Source: Vermamoeba vermiformis (taxonomy: Eukaryota > Tubulinea > Echinamoebida). Taken from it: DNA of 64,000 nt. Numbering within the stretch: position 1 is the stretch's first letter; each line of letters opens with the position of its first letter. Below are positions 10,526 through 23,100 of this stretch, piece by piece. A program made the position numbers and the translations under genes. The stretch covers positions 62,001 through 126,000 of the forward strand of contig JBEWZL010000115.1 of the NCBI GenBank assembly GCA_045837725.1. Direction: 5' to 3'. Under the pieces are notes generated by a model that was not told the DNA's origin, did no database searches, and saw nothing but the letters and a program-made list of their open reading frames with translations.

Positions 10526-13311
10526 TTACGCGTTAGAACTCGTTTTCAAAGGTCTGCCCACGCTCTTGTCCCACTCTGCTTTGTTCGCTTTGTAGTCGTC
10601 GCGCAGTTTGAGCAGTTTGTCGTACAGTTCAGGCGAGTCTGGTCGACTGTCCTTGTCGGGCAGGAAGGTGTGTCGAATGAGTTCTGCGAGGGGCTCAGGG
10701 GTCTCTGGCGGAATGGTCGGACGCAAGTTCATCATGCAGGCCTGAATCAGAATTTGGAAGTCGAACTCGAGGTTCTTGTACTCTTCGTAAGGCTTCTCAT
10801 ATTTGCCCTTGACAATGCGATTGGCCATCTCCCACAGAATAATGCCGATTGAATACACGTCTGAACGAGAAGTAAATTTTTCACAGTTGTAAACCTCGGG
10901 GGCAATGTACATGTAAGTGCCTAGTACGTGATAGACGTGAGCTTATAGGCCTACAAGTGCAATTAATGGACTGTACGTACCACGACACTTGTTGAGAGTG
11001 GCCAAGTTGCTGCTCGTGTCAAATCGTGACAGACCAAAGTCACACACTTTGACTTGCCAGTCTTCCGTCACCAGCAAGTTGAGTGTCTTCAAGTCGCGGT
11101 GCAGCACTTTGTGGCCGTGCAAGTCTTTGATGGCACTCACCATTTCAATGGCGAACTGGAAGAATCGGTCCCAGTCAAATACAATGGACTCGTCGCGCAA
11201 CACATCGTAGAGCGAGCCTCTGTTGCAGAACTCCATGACCATGATCAGTTTGTTCTTTTGAATGCCCGCTCCAAACAGATGCACCACATGTGGGGAGCGA
11301 ATGGCCCACAGAATTTCAAACTCCTTTTTGAACTCTTCAATCTCTTTCGCGGTGTTCTGTGATTTGAGCACTTTAATCGCAACCTCTTCTTCTTTGTAAT
11401 AGCCCTTGAACACTTCACCACTGGCACCTGAGCCGAGTGATTCAGCGAACACGAGTTCTGATTGGTCAATTTCCCACTTCTCTGCCTCCACGCTAGTAAT
11501 GACTGTTAGACAATTCTTTGCAATTATAGTGCGAACAGACTTACACAGTGTAGTTGCCTGATTTGGTCAGATCGACTGCCTTGCGCGCTGATTGCACTAA
11601 TTGGCGGCGCAAATAACTCTCTTGTTTGCGGATCTGACGACGCTTCTCAGCATTGTCACGCTTCTCTTTCAACTTCTTTTCAGGATCTTGCTCTTGCAGC
11701 TGTTGAATGAGCTCGTACAGCTGTTTGCGGTCTTTAGAGTCGGGGATCAACTTCTGCCACTGTTCGCGCGTCACATCGGGCAACAAATACAAGTAAAATT
11801 CGTTCTGCAAGAAGACGCTCTTGTACTTGGTCATGCCAACCTTCTCGAGCCAGTCCACCATGTCCTTCGTCTCTTTCAATATCTCCACGATCTTCGTGAA
11901 TCCGCCTTCTTTGGCGACATCGAGTGTGCTGGGCGCTGAGTCTTTGGGTGAAATATCTGCGCCGTTTCGGAGCAACAAAGTGACTAATTTGGGAGCACCG
12001 AGTCTGACTGCGTAGTGAATGGGTGTCTCACCGCTCTTGGTGCCGAGATTCAGATTGGCTTTGTTTTTGAGCAGCATGTCAATCATGAACAGATTCATCG
12101 TCTGGTTGAACACAGCTTGGTGCATCGGTGTCTCGCCGAGGTCATTTTGAATGTTCACGTCAGCACCGCGCTGCAAAAACAAATCAAATGTCTTGGAGCA
12201 GTCTGGGGCCGTGCATCGCTTGCAAAACACGTGGAACGGACTGTTGCCGTCCATATTTCTGAAGTTGACGTTGGTCTTGGGGTGTTGCAACAATTTGTTC
12301 AAGATGGTGATGCCGTCCTCGCTGAAATCATTCATGCTCGCAGCCCAGTGCAGCGCGGTCTCTTTGCGCTTGTCTGCTTCATTCACATCCGCTCCTGACT
12401 TGAGCAGCTCTTCTAGGCGCACCAAGTCTTTGTTTTTGATAACTTCCAAGAACGGTGTCTTGACCTTGGTGTCGCTGCTACTCGCGCCACTGTTCACTAA
12501 ATGCAAACGAAGACGCAACTTGCCGCTGACAGGGTCACCAGGCTTTTGTGGCTCGAGTTCAAACCAGTCTTCAATCTCTTTGCCGTCCTCGAGCAGTGAC
12601 ATGGGCACTTTGAACTGGCCCATGCGATCAGCTGTGCTCATAAAGTCCCAGTCGTAGCACTTGACGAGAATTTCTTTCACTTTCGATCCAACCTTCTTGC
12701 TGCACGCACGACCTCGTTAATAGAGTGCCCCACTGCACGATTGTTCCGCTAGGGTTGGAATACTGGTGGTGTACTTACAACGACATGACTTCACTCTGCG
12801 AGCCAATGCGCCACTTGGGATTGAGTGTGTTTTTGATCGTCTTCGTCTTCTTCTGTTTGTTGCCTACAATACACACCACGAACGGATCCGAAGTCCCATC
12901 CGAGTCCATGGCAACCAAATCTCTGCCTTCCACGACTAAAAACACCACATTAGTTAAATACGGTGATAAATATTTGTTCAAGGAAGCTAATTTTAGCAGA
13001 CGTGGAGGTAACTTTGATCAATTATTTTATTTGTTAATTTCATATTGAATGCGAACAGGAATATTACATGCCATATATTATTATTTCGAGCATTTTTTGG
13101 CATTATTAATGACGTCTGATAAATGACGAATTTTTGTTAACGGTTATCTGATTTAAAAAGCTAACAGGGCAATAAACAATTAGATTCTAACTATTTTAAG
13201 TATAAATAATTATATCAAGATCAAGGTTCAACCTTGCTAACTTTAAATGAGTCATTATACGTAATTTGAAATTGAATTACCTTCAATCTTGAGCACTTTA
13301 TCTTTGGACAT
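10526..13311 (-). CDS. C2-ankyrin-SAM protein kinase (TKL type)
   Basis: Five exons (13311-13281, 12935-12779, 12699-11545, 11492-10981, 10920-10526) give 749 residues. Order of parts: a C2 domain at the N-terminus (VEGRDLVAMDSDGTSDPFV, then VKCYDWDF); four or five ankyrin repeats (KRKETALHWAASM, GNSPFHVFC, GETPMHQAVF, GETPIHYAVRLGAPKLV); a SAM domain (VDWLEKVGMTKYKSVFLQNE); a basic coiled coil; then a kinase with intact motifs: Gly loop GSGASGEVFKG, VAIKVLK, HRDLKTLN, DFGLS and YIAPE. The HRDLKxxN and DFG words indicate an active tyrosine-kinase-like Ser/Thr enzyme. C2 suggests calcium-dependent lipid binding, so membrane-recruited signalling is likely. Partners are unknown. No break was seen. 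Confidence 0.88.
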
Positions 13312-13803
13312 CGTGATTATTAACAAAACATAATATAATTAAAAATACAGTAGACCCGGTATATTTTATACAATAATAAACCTTTTACGACGCGGTCGGT
13401 TTTTCGATCCGACTTTTATCTTCCGAAGAATTTTTGCGCAAATCAAACCATTTCCTAATTTGGAAAGACCTCCGCAACTCTCTTGCACGAGGCCACGGAG
13501 ACTCGTACTCGGTAGATTGTATACGAGCGTAGATTACTGTAAACGAAGAAAGCAAATGTAGTGGTAGCTTCTCACATTTTTTTCTCCTACAATTGACAGC
13601 TTCGTTCGTGGCTCGTTTAGCCTGCGTGAAAACACAATTGTTGACCACTTATAGGCAGTTGAGTAGCTCATTCTTCGATGGGACAGCTATTTGTACCAAA
13701 GACCTTAGTGAATGTTCTAGAACTCGATGTTCCTGAATTCAACAATTATTTACGACACTGTTCACCACACTAGGCGACACTAACAGCGCAATCATACTAA
13801 TCA
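13312..13803. other. Intergenic, divergent promoter region
   Basis: This 490-base stretch lies between the start codons of the C2-ankyrin-SAM kinase (-) and NAD synthetase (+). It is AT-rich next to the kinase gene. A minus-strand frame at 13648-13385 lacks an ATG start and known domains, so I do not call it. Nothing else is recognisable. Confidence 0.4.
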
Positions 13804-16399
13804 ATGCGTCTTGCTACTCTTGCCACGTGTAACTTGGCCCAGTGGGCGATGGATTTCGAGGGCAACCTTCAGAGAATCAAAGAATCTATTAAAATTGCCA
13901 AAGAAAAAGGGTAAATTTATCGGACTAGGCTTAATATATCACCACTAAATTTAATCAAATCAGAAGAAAATTGTAGTTAATTATTGAAATTGAGTTTTGC
14001 TTATCGGAGTTGCAATTCCATTATTAGGGCTCGTTATCGCTTAGGACCCGAGCTAGAAATATGCGGCTATGGATGCGAAGATCATTTCTTGGAGCCCGAC
14101 ACTGAGCTGCACAGCTGGGAGTGTTTGGCAGATCTGCTCAAGACAGATCTCACTGACAACATACTCGTAAGTTAAGCTACTCACGCTATGTCCCCCTATT
14201 AACATTTAATGCATTAGGTCGAGTTAGGCATGCCAGTCTCCTACGGCGGAGTGCGCTACAACTGTCGTGTCTTCGCGCTGAACAGAAAACTCGTCTTTAT
14301 TCGCCCCAAACTGACCCTCGCCACTGACGGCAACTACCGAGAGGTACGGCCCTGCTACTTATGACTATATATACGCTGTGCTTACTGTGCTGCAGGACCG
14401 CTGGTTCACGATCTGGACGCGCGAGCGACAAGTTGTGCAGTACACACTGCCCCACGTGATCAGTCACGTGACTGGTCAGCGCACAGTGCCCCTCGGTGAC
14501 GGCATACTCGTGCTGCGCGATGTGACCATGGCCCCCGAGGTGTGCGAAGAGCTGTTCAGTCCCGTCAGTCCGCACAGTCTGCTCGCACTCAACGGCGTCG
14601 AGTTGTTCACGAACGGCTCTGGCTCGCACCATCAACTGCGCAAACTCAACTACCGCGTGGAGCTGATGAAAGGTACGCTGCGATCACGTGACACGCGCAC
14701 TGACACGTGACAGGTGCGATGGACAAGAACGGCGGCGTGTACGTGTACTCCAATCAGCAGTGCTGTGACGGCGGTCGACTCTACTTTGACGGTTGTGCGA
14801 TGATCATCTCGAACGGGCAAATGATCGTGCAGAGCGATCAGTTCTCACTGCGCGAGGTCGATGTCATGACAGCTGTCGTGGACTTTGAAGAAGTGACACG
14901 CTATCGTGCGGGCATGGGATCACGTGCCAATCAAAGTGCACATTTGCAGGCACACATGATTTATCCTAAAATAGAAGTCGATTTCGCGCTGTCAGTAGAC
15001 CCCGTCGCGACTCACCAGCGCCAGGCCCCGACACCCGCTGTGCCCGTCAAGTACTTGCCCGTCGAAGAGGAGATTGCGTTTGGTCCCTCGTGCTGGCTCT
15101 GGGACTACTTGCGTCGGTCAGGCATGAGCGGCTATTTCTTGCCGCTGTCTGGTGGTGCCGACAGCAGTGCGACAGCAGCCCTGGTAGGCATCATGTGCAA
15201 GCTGATTGTGCAGGACATTGGCGAGGGCAATCAACAGATCCTCGCCGACATTCAACGCGTTGCTGGCATGGACCACACTTGGGTGCCCAAGACTGCTGAA
15301 GAGGTAGTGGTGCCGCACTCTGTTTGACACGTGTCACTAACACACCTGCATTAGATTGCCAACAAGATCTTCGTGACGTGTTACATGGCCTCCAAGAACA
15401 GCGGTGAAGAGACGCGTCGTCGAGCGGCAGCGCTGTCCAAACAGATCGGTGCCATGCACTTGGAGATCGCCATTGACCCCGTGACCAGCGCACTCGAACA
15501 AGTGTTTGTCAGCACCACGAAGAAACAGCCCAAGTTCAAAGTGCACGGCGGCTCTGAGACTGAGAACTTGGCCCTGCAGAACATTCAAGCCCGCTCACGC
15601 ATGGTGCTGGGCTATCTGTTCGCGCAACTGACGCTGTGGAGTCAAGGGCGCAAGGGCAGTCTGCTCGTGCTGGGCAGTGCCAATGTCGACGAAGCACTGC
15701 GCGGCTATTTGACCAAGTACGACTGCTCAGCGGCAGATATCAATCCCATCGGTGGCATCAGCAAGACAGATCTGAAGAGTTTCTTGGCCTGGGCGAGCAC
15801 TGGCTGGGCCAACTACACCGTGCTGCGCGACGTCGTGACAGCTGTGCCGACAGCAGAGCTGGAGCCCAGTGTGGAGGGGCACGTGCAGCAAGATGAAGTG
15901 GACATGGGCATGACATATCAAGGTCAGTATCACCACAACACAGGTGCGCACAATACTAACTGCGCGCACAGAACTGACGCACTACGGTCGATTGCGCAAG
16001 GTGCACAAGTGCGGACCAGTGGCCATGTTCCACAGACTGCTGACTGCCTGGCCAGACTTGACACCGAAACAAGTGGCAGACAAAGTGAAGCGATTCTTTT
16101 ACTATTACTCCGTCAATCGCCACAAGTCCACTGTGTTGCCTCCAGCCTATCACGCAGAGGGCTACAGTCCCGACGACAATCGTTACGATCTGCGTCAGTT
16201 CTTGTACAACGTCAAGTGGCCCTGGCAGTTCAAACAGATCGACGCCGCTGTGCAGGCACTCGAAGCACCACCCACGGCCAGTGCACTCAAGACACAAGAG
16301 GACGAGACGAAGCAACGTGAACGCGCGCTGCTGGAAGAAGAGGCACGACTGTTGCAAGCCAAGCTCGATGAAGTGCGCAACAAGTTGAAGTCACTGTAA
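13804..16399 (+). CDS. NADSYN1: Glutamine-dependent NAD(+) synthetase
   Basis: Seven exons (13804-13910, 14028-14166, 14218-14343, 14396-14672, 14714-15303, 15355-15922, 15972-16399) encode 744 residues, close to the 700-odd usual for eukaryotic enzymes. The N-terminal nitrilase-fold glutaminase shows the Glu-Lys-Cys triad words: [15 protein letters not shown] and EVCEELF. The C-terminal ATP-pyrophosphatase domain has the P-loop [15 protein letters not shown], and family signatures [47 protein letters not shown] and [16 protein letters not shown]. It makes NAD from deamido-NAD, ATP and glutamine in the last step of NAD synthesis, in the cytosol. The 51-base intron at 15304-15354 contains a perfect TGACACGTGTCA palindrome. 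It converges on the alpha-glucosidase gene with only 30 bases between stops. Confidence 0.96.
15325..15336. promoter_or_regulatory. Palindrome TGACACGTGTCA inside an NADSYN1 intron
   Basis: This perfect 12-base palindrome sits in the middle of the 51-base intron 15304-15354. The same word, or its one-step variants TGACAGGTGTCA and TGACACCTGTCA, recurs at least sixteen times in the window. It contains an E-box core (CACGTG), and its arms match the TGACA half-site of TALE homeodomain proteins. Its role is unknown. Confidence 0.5.
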
Positions 16400-16403
16400 T
16401 TCG

Positions 16404-16418
16404 AATAAACTGTTTATT
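16404..16418. terminator. Palindromic shared poly(A) signal
   Basis: The word AATAAACTGTTTATT is an exact palindrome around its central base. It gives AATAAA on the plus strand, five bases after the NADSYN1 stop, and AATAAA on the minus strand, twelve bases after the alpha-glucosidase stop (16432-16430). One element therefore appears to serve 3'-end formation of both convergent genes. Confidence 0.7.
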
Positions 16419-16429
16419 ACACAATGCAT

Positions 16430-19400
16430 TTAAGACCACTGCAAGGTGAATTCAGAGCCCATGGAGAGAGTGAGGCCACTGACTGCCAAGACTTGCAGCT
16501 GACTGCTGTACGACACTGCGACACCTTTCACGGACTGACCATTGATGAGCACGCGCGTCACTGGACTGGTGACACCTGACACGCGCACTGACTGCAGACT
16601 GAGTGCTGCGAGGGGTGCGTAGCTGCAGCCATGTTAGTACTGCTGCCACATCGATGAACAAGCACGTGACTTACCCGTTCTGTTCGAGCGTGGCTTTGAG
16701 CTGACCGTTACGCACGCTGTAAATCACGTGACTGTAGTTGCCAGTGGTCGCGACATCGAGCGAGACACCATCGTCCCAATAGAGCTCGCCACTCGCATCA
16801 CCAGTTGACACCGAGTGACACGAGCAGTTTGAAGGGGTTCTTGCGCGCAGCAGTGGTGGTCAACGCTGGCTCTTGCAACACCAGCACTGACTCGCCGCGC
16901 AGATGCAGATTGATCTTGTCGATCGGTGCGTCTATTTATAGCTGTCAGTACTCCGATACCTTTGCAACTATTCGCAACACTCACCCAAGGTCTGCACGCC
17001 ACTCTCGACAGGTGCGCCGCTGTAGAAGTCGTACCACTGCGCGGCTGGTGGGAAATATCCCTGCACGGAGGTCGCACCCTGAGCGAGCACGGGTGTGATG
17101 AGCAGACTGGCACCGAGCAAGTACTGCGCGTCAATCTCCAGGCAGTTGTCGTCAGCGGGGAATTCGAAGAACAGAGCACGTGCTACTGGCTGACCAGTCA
17201 CGTGTGCGGTGAAGAATTGCGTGTAGAGATAGGGCAGGATGGAATAGCTATATTTGGGCATGAGATCTGTGGCTGCGAGTGATCTACCAGGGCACTTACC
17301 GAATAAGGAGCACGTCACGTGATATTTTAGCCAATTTAGGACCAAAGGCGTAGGGCTCTTGACTGCGCTGATTCACTGAATTGTGATCGCGGCTAAAAAT
17401 AGATGCAATGCTCAGCACATAAGTCCGTTGCTAAATATAGCACTTACGCGAATGGATAAAAAGCACCGAGCTCAATCCAGCGCGTGCAAATCTCCTCTGT
17501 GGTGTCGCCGTTGAAGCCGCAAATGTCCGCACCGACGAGTGGAATACCAAATAAGTTCATGGTGAGAATTCCTGCAATGCTTTCGTACATGGCTTGGAAG
17601 GTGCTGTAGTTGTCGCCGAGCCAGTGCGCGCTGTTGTGTCCCGTGCCTGCAAATGTCGAGCGACCAATCACCACTGAGCGCTGCTGCAAATAGCTCTCCA
17701 GGGCATTCTTCGTAGCTGGCCCTGGTCAGTGAACTGCGGCAACAAGAGCTAAAAATAGCACTACGTACCAATGCCCTCGAGGTGACCGTACAAATTGTGC
17801 GCGTTATATTCTAGCGTGCTGTAGTGTCGCGCACTCAGCGAAATCGTGTGGCGATCGAGTGCATCACCGCCGTTCACTGAAAGCACGTGTCAGTCGTGCA
17901 ATTAATACCGTGACACGTGTCACTTACCAATCTTGAACGGAGGATTGTCGGGATCAAATCTTCCGTCACGTGATATGGTGGCACGTGACTCGCGGGCAGG
18001 ATTGCACTCGCCGTTACAGAAATTTGAAATTTCATTCATGTCAATCCACAGGCCATCGAACTCAATGCCTGATTGATGGAATTTCACGATTTGATTCTTC
18101 CAATACTCCGCTGTCTTGGGGTGCGTGAAATCTAGCATTGTTAGCCATTTTAGGAAGGTGCTTTAAATAGTTACCTGGGAAATAAGTGTGGCCGGGCCAG
18201 ACTTTGCCTAAAAAGTACTGCACAACCAGTCAGCGCGTTCACTGAAACAATGCCACGTGTCACTCACCGAGCCGTTGCTGCTCTTAATGAACAGATCGTC
18301 TTTCAGTCCCTCGTCGTACGGGGCATATCCCTTTTCAGGATATATGCCTGGATCGACGATCATCATGTAGTGTTTGCCATCGTCTAAAAATAGATCAGCT
18401 CTGTGCCCAAATATGGCACGTGATGGACGTACCGTGCAGCTTCTTAATGAACTCGCTCATGCGCTTGAGTGGATAGCGCACTGGATCTGTCGTGAAATCT
18501 CTGCCACCAGATGAGTATACCGGTGTATACCTGAGTCTAAATATAGCTTACTTGTACTGGTCCATGTAGTCAATGTCATTCCACATGGTGTCGAGCTAGG
18601 TACAGGTCAGTATGTGACACGTGTCAGATGAAGGACAGTACGCACCGGTATACCATAATAGGTATAATTGTTGACAACATCGATCACCTCGTCCAGATTG
18701 TGGTATCCCCAGCGACACTGGTGCCAGCCGAGTGCCCAATAGGGTGGCAGATGTGGCAGACCAATCACCTGCATGTACTGACCAATCACCTCGCTCGGCG
18801 TGTCACCGATCATCACGAACTGGTCCACCACGCCTCCCATCACGCGATAGGTCAATTGGCCTGACGTCAACTGCACATCTATATTTGGAAATACGAGTGA
18901 GTTCGATTACCATATTAGGCAAGTACGCACCCATGCCGTTGCTGTTCAACAAGAACACTCCGTGAGCTCGGTGATTGCTGTCACGTGATCGTCAGTCACC
19001 ACACAATTACCAAATATAGACAACAGTTCCGTACCGCATCTCCAAGTAGAAGGGATGCACGCCGTAGAGATTGAGCATGGCTGGAGTGCCGCGATCACGT
19101 GCGTAGAGCGAGTAGGTCTGATTGCGCGCGTCTAATTTGAGTCGCGTGATGCGCTCTCCGAGTCCGTAAATGACAGGTGTCATCGGCAGCTGCGTGCTCC
19201 ACTCGAGATACTGGTCCTCGTACTGGCACTCAGTCAGCAAGAGGTACCCCCCTAGCACTATATATATATCACCCCCTGTGTGTACGTACGATCAAGGCGT
19301 TGAAAGCAGTGGCAGCACTCGGCGTGGTGTTGAACAGCACTTCTCCATCCACGCGTCGCGTCACTGCCACACCGAAGGGATTGGCCGTCCAGCTCACTTT

Positions 19401-19976
19401 GTAGTTCTGCCGCGATGGGGTTAGTATGATAGTGCCGCGATAGAGTTAGTATAATAGTGCCGCGAGGGCGTGGTGTGTGCGTACCAATGTAGCAGGTTTC
19501 TTGGAAGGCATCTCGATCTGCGTGACGTTGGGCACTGGTGAACTAGGGTCAGTACCGACCTCAATGTGGCACTCATGTATCATTACCTTGCCAACGATCA
19601 TTGTTCGGGTCTATGATCTGAATGCGCACGATATCTGAGGTCATGTAGTAGATGTTCGCGACGAGCTGTTGCAAATCCGCACCATAGGGTCCTTCAGTAC
19701 CGGCTCGTAATTGCAACGACAGTGACTACGCGGGGTATTAGCAATATAATTATAACAGCAAATTATCGCAAGCACATTTTAAATGACATTGCCGCTAAAG
19801 ATATTCTAATCGCTATTAAATAAATAAGCGTGCAAAGCCATTAATTGCACCAATTCAATATTAATATTACTGCTTACAGTGCCCCAAGGTGTTTGAGCTG
19901 AGTGAGTCACATAATACGCAGCCAAGGCGTTCGAGATGCAGAACACGAGCACCAAAGCGAGGCCAAGCAATCTCAT
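16430..19976 (-). CDS. Secreted/lysosomal alpha-glucosidase, glycoside hydrolase family 31
   Basis: The start at 19976-19974 opens a signal peptide ([19 protein letters not shown]). More than ten short introns follow, down to the stop at 16432-16430 (C-terminus GSEFTLQWS). GH31 landmarks are clear: the N-terminal sandwich ([13 protein letters not shown]), a substrate-side segment ([15 protein letters not shown]), the nucleophile motif [13 protein letters not shown] near 18030, the acid/base region [18 protein letters not shown] near 17650, and GADICGF with ELGAFYPF near 17500. It hydrolyses terminal alpha-1,4 (and often 1,6) glucose from glycogen, starch or maltose, in a food vacuole, lysosome or outside the cell. 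There is no trefoil domain. Introns of this gene are dense in CArG-like, CTA(A/T)4TAG and CACGTG words. One junction near 19220-19260 is uncertain: two donors are possible and the second keeps frame. Confidence 0.9.
18383..18416. promoter_or_regulatory. MEF2-like and CArG-like words in one GH31 intron
   Basis: On the plus strand CTAAAAATAG (18383-18392) is followed after 14 bases by CCAAATATGG (18407-18416) and a CACGTG. Seen from the gene strand, the intron runs from a GTACGT donor through CACGTG, CCATATTTGG and CTATTTTTAG to the acceptor, which is the last two bases of the decamer. The two decamers match animal/fungal MADS-box consensus sites for MEF2 and SRF type proteins. Binding is not shown. 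Confidence 0.45.
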
Positions 19977-20159
19977 CACTAGTTTGGTACACTATAAAAT
20001 ATGTAGTGACTAATACTAAGATAACAGCGCAACTGTCCGCGCTAAAAGTTTGTGTGAAATATCTCCACGAAATTTCTGAGCACGTGACCAGATCCAACAC
20101 CTGATCAAAAGATGCTTTTCTACGTAGATATTACAATATTTAATAGTATCACTGTACAA

Positions 20160-23100
20160 TTACAACGCAGTCAATCCAAAGTCATCGCTGCCATACACGG
20201 TGAAGCTGAAATTCGCCTCTTTGCCTGCCTGGAAAATGGCGGGAATGATGATGTACGTGCCTGCGGGGAGATTGAGCTCTAGCAGCACTACAATAGGACG
20301 CAGCATTAGTATTCATTCACTGCACGTAACATGAGTGCCACTTACCATCTTTGGACAAGGAGAATTCGCTTTTACCGACCAAATTGGGCTTGGTGAAGGT
20401 GAGCTTGGCGTCGTCAGCCTTGCGGAAGACATAAAAGCCCACTGCCAAGAGATCAGTCTTGGGGTTCTGATGCGGCTTCAAGTGCTGCGTGAGACACAGG
20501 AAGTAGCGCGCACTCTTCTGACTGAACACGATCAGCTTCGGATTCTGCAGCCACGTGGGATTGTTCATGCAGCCACCGCACGTGTTGTTGCTCTTGCTCC
20601 ACGCAGTCTCGTGCGAGCGTTCCACCCAATTCGAGGGCACGCGCGCGAGCTTGGTGATGTGCGGACCAATCACGCGCAGGGTGAAGCTGTTCTCCTCTTT
20701 GGGATAGAAGGTGGTCGGTATGATCACAAAGCTGCGTCCCTCGCTCGTGTTGATGGTCATGCGCTTGGACACGCGATAGTCGTTCAGATACTCGGCCGAG
20801 GCAATCACGTCCTTGCTCGTCAGCTGCATCAACTTGTCCTGCAGATCCAGCGGCGCTTTCACCACCAAGAAGCCAATGTGCGGCAGCTGTGCCTTGCCCG
20901 CAGCAGCAGGGTGGTGGTGGTGGTGCCAGGCTGCGCACTCATCACTCGGACGTTGTTGTTGTGCAGGTCCTGCTCCAGCACCAGATCGATCGTCACGTCC
21001 TCGTCGTCCACCTCCTCCAGCTCCAAGTAGTACTGCGCATTCGAGCGCCAAGTCGGGAAGTTGATGCACCCTCCTGCCGTGCACTGCACATGCGACCACG
21101 CACCCTTGATGAGCGTGGCCTGTTCGCGCACAGGGGTGAGTGTGATAATGTCGAGATCGGTGTACACTGTCATGCCGAATGAGCCCTGGTAGCCCGCATT
21201 GTAGGTGCACGGTACGATCAGATAACTGCCGCGCTCCAAGCTGAGGCCACTCATCGAGACCTCTTTGAGATCCAAGAAGTTCTTCGTCTTGTGCATCAAT
21301 TTGTCGCGCGACAGTGTGCCTGCCTCGCCCACCTCAGCCTTGAACAGATAGAAGCCAATGAACGGTCGCTCGCTCTGCACGCCACCCGTGCTCTTCGCGG
21401 TGCTTTCATCGCGGTGCAGCACAATGGTGAGCTCGTTCTTGGTGACGAGATTGAAGTGAAATTTCGGGTTGTTGATCCACGAGGTGTTGTTCATGCAGCC
21501 ACCAGCCGTGTCGCTGTTCCAGGCCCCAGTGGTCGTCGAGTGTTCCCAGGGCTTCACTTTGCTCAACATGAAGCTGCGTGTGGCGTTGTTGTTGCCCTCA
21601 GCCTTGTACGCTGCGAGCACCGAGAGGGTGAAGCGCGCAGTCTGGCCCGGTGCATAGGTCGTGGGCATCAGAATGTAGTGTCCTGGCTCTAACGCGAGCT
21701 TGCCCGGAGTGATCTCCGTCTTCTTGTGAAATTTCGAGTCTCGCGTGACGAGGGCCTCGCGCTCAAAGAACAACAACTTGCGCTGCGGTGGTGCAGGCAC
21801 TTTGATGCAGTAGAGACCAATGTGCGTCAACAGCGAGTCATTCTGCGTCAAGAAGATGTACAAGTCCACTGCGCGCTTGATGTGCAGGTAGTACTGCGGA
21901 TTGTTGCGCCACGACGAGAAGTTGATGCAACCCCCCGCTGTGTCGCCCTTCCACTCGCCTTGTATGGCAATCTCTTCCATATCGGGCACGGGCTTGATGG
22001 ACAGCTTGACATCGGGACTCGGAGTGAGCAAGTAGAGATCGTAGGTGATCTCTTCGCCCAGCGGCAACTGTTCGGCATAGGGCACGATGACGTACTTCAT
22101 GTTCGCGTCTTGGAACTGCAGCTGCGAGGAGACTTCGGGGGCACGCACGGGGGGGAACTCGCTGTGCAGACCATACGAGGGCAACACTGCCAAGCGGTGC
22201 TGAATGTCGCGCAGCTGCAGCACGTAGAAGCCAATGTTGAGCTGCGGTCTGTCCGACTTGACGGCAATGCACAGCTGACAGGGCCGGTTCACCGTCACCA
22301 CCCACTGCGGATTGTTGCGGAACGGATTCTTGGCTGCTACCTTGCCGCGCCACACACCTAGCTGTTGGTGCACTTGATAGCTCGGATTGTTGCGCACGAA
22401 TGAGGTGCTGGCAGCACTGGCGGTGGTGAATGAACGGCGACGCGTGACAGCATCGCTGTTGGTGCTGGGCGGGAAGAGATTGTCGCGACTGTTGGAGGGT
22501 GAGGTGGGCTTGTCAATGGCATCCAACTCCGCCAGCAAGGAGCTGATCTCGCGCGAGCTCTTGTTCTGCGAGTCCACTCTGTTCAGCGCTGGACGCACCG
22601 TGTCGTTGGTGCGAATGGTCACCGAAGCACGACGAGCCTTGCGCTTGTTGTCAGGCGTGCCTTGACTGCCAGGCTCCATCAGCCCACTCCAATCGATCGA
22701 GTTCCTGCGCTTCGAGCCCTGATCATTCACGCGCAGCTCAGCACTGCGACGATTGGTCGGTGTGAGCATGATCGCTGCTTGAGCCTTGCGCAGCGGAGTG
22801 CTGGGTGTGAGCACAATGTTCGGCGTGGGACTGGCAGGCACGGGACTCTCTTTGGGTGCCGAGACACGCGGACTGACCGGCACCTCGTAGTCGCTGTGGT
22901 CGTCCGAGTCGTCGTCGTTGAACTTGGCGCTGGCAATGGGCAAGTCAAACAGACCAAAGCTGTCGCCACTGCTCGCGGGGTCTGACAGCTCGCCCATGCC
23001 CTCGTTCAGACCGTCCAAGCTGATCGTGTCGTCGTCGCTGTCGTCCGCATTCGCATTGGCAATCGCCTTCATGGTGAGCTCAAAGCCCCCGTGCTCGCGT

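Noticed and set aside
13385-13648. 87-codon minus-strand frame
   Set aside because: There is no ATG at its start and no known domain; it lies in a divergent promoter.
20050-20159. Possible extra exon between GH31 and the calpain-III kinase
   Set aside because: There is no open frame with splice sites. The stretch is short intergenic sequence.
21726-22361. Plus-strand frames across the calpain-III kinase
   Set aside because: They are antisense to the large kinase exon, with no domain.
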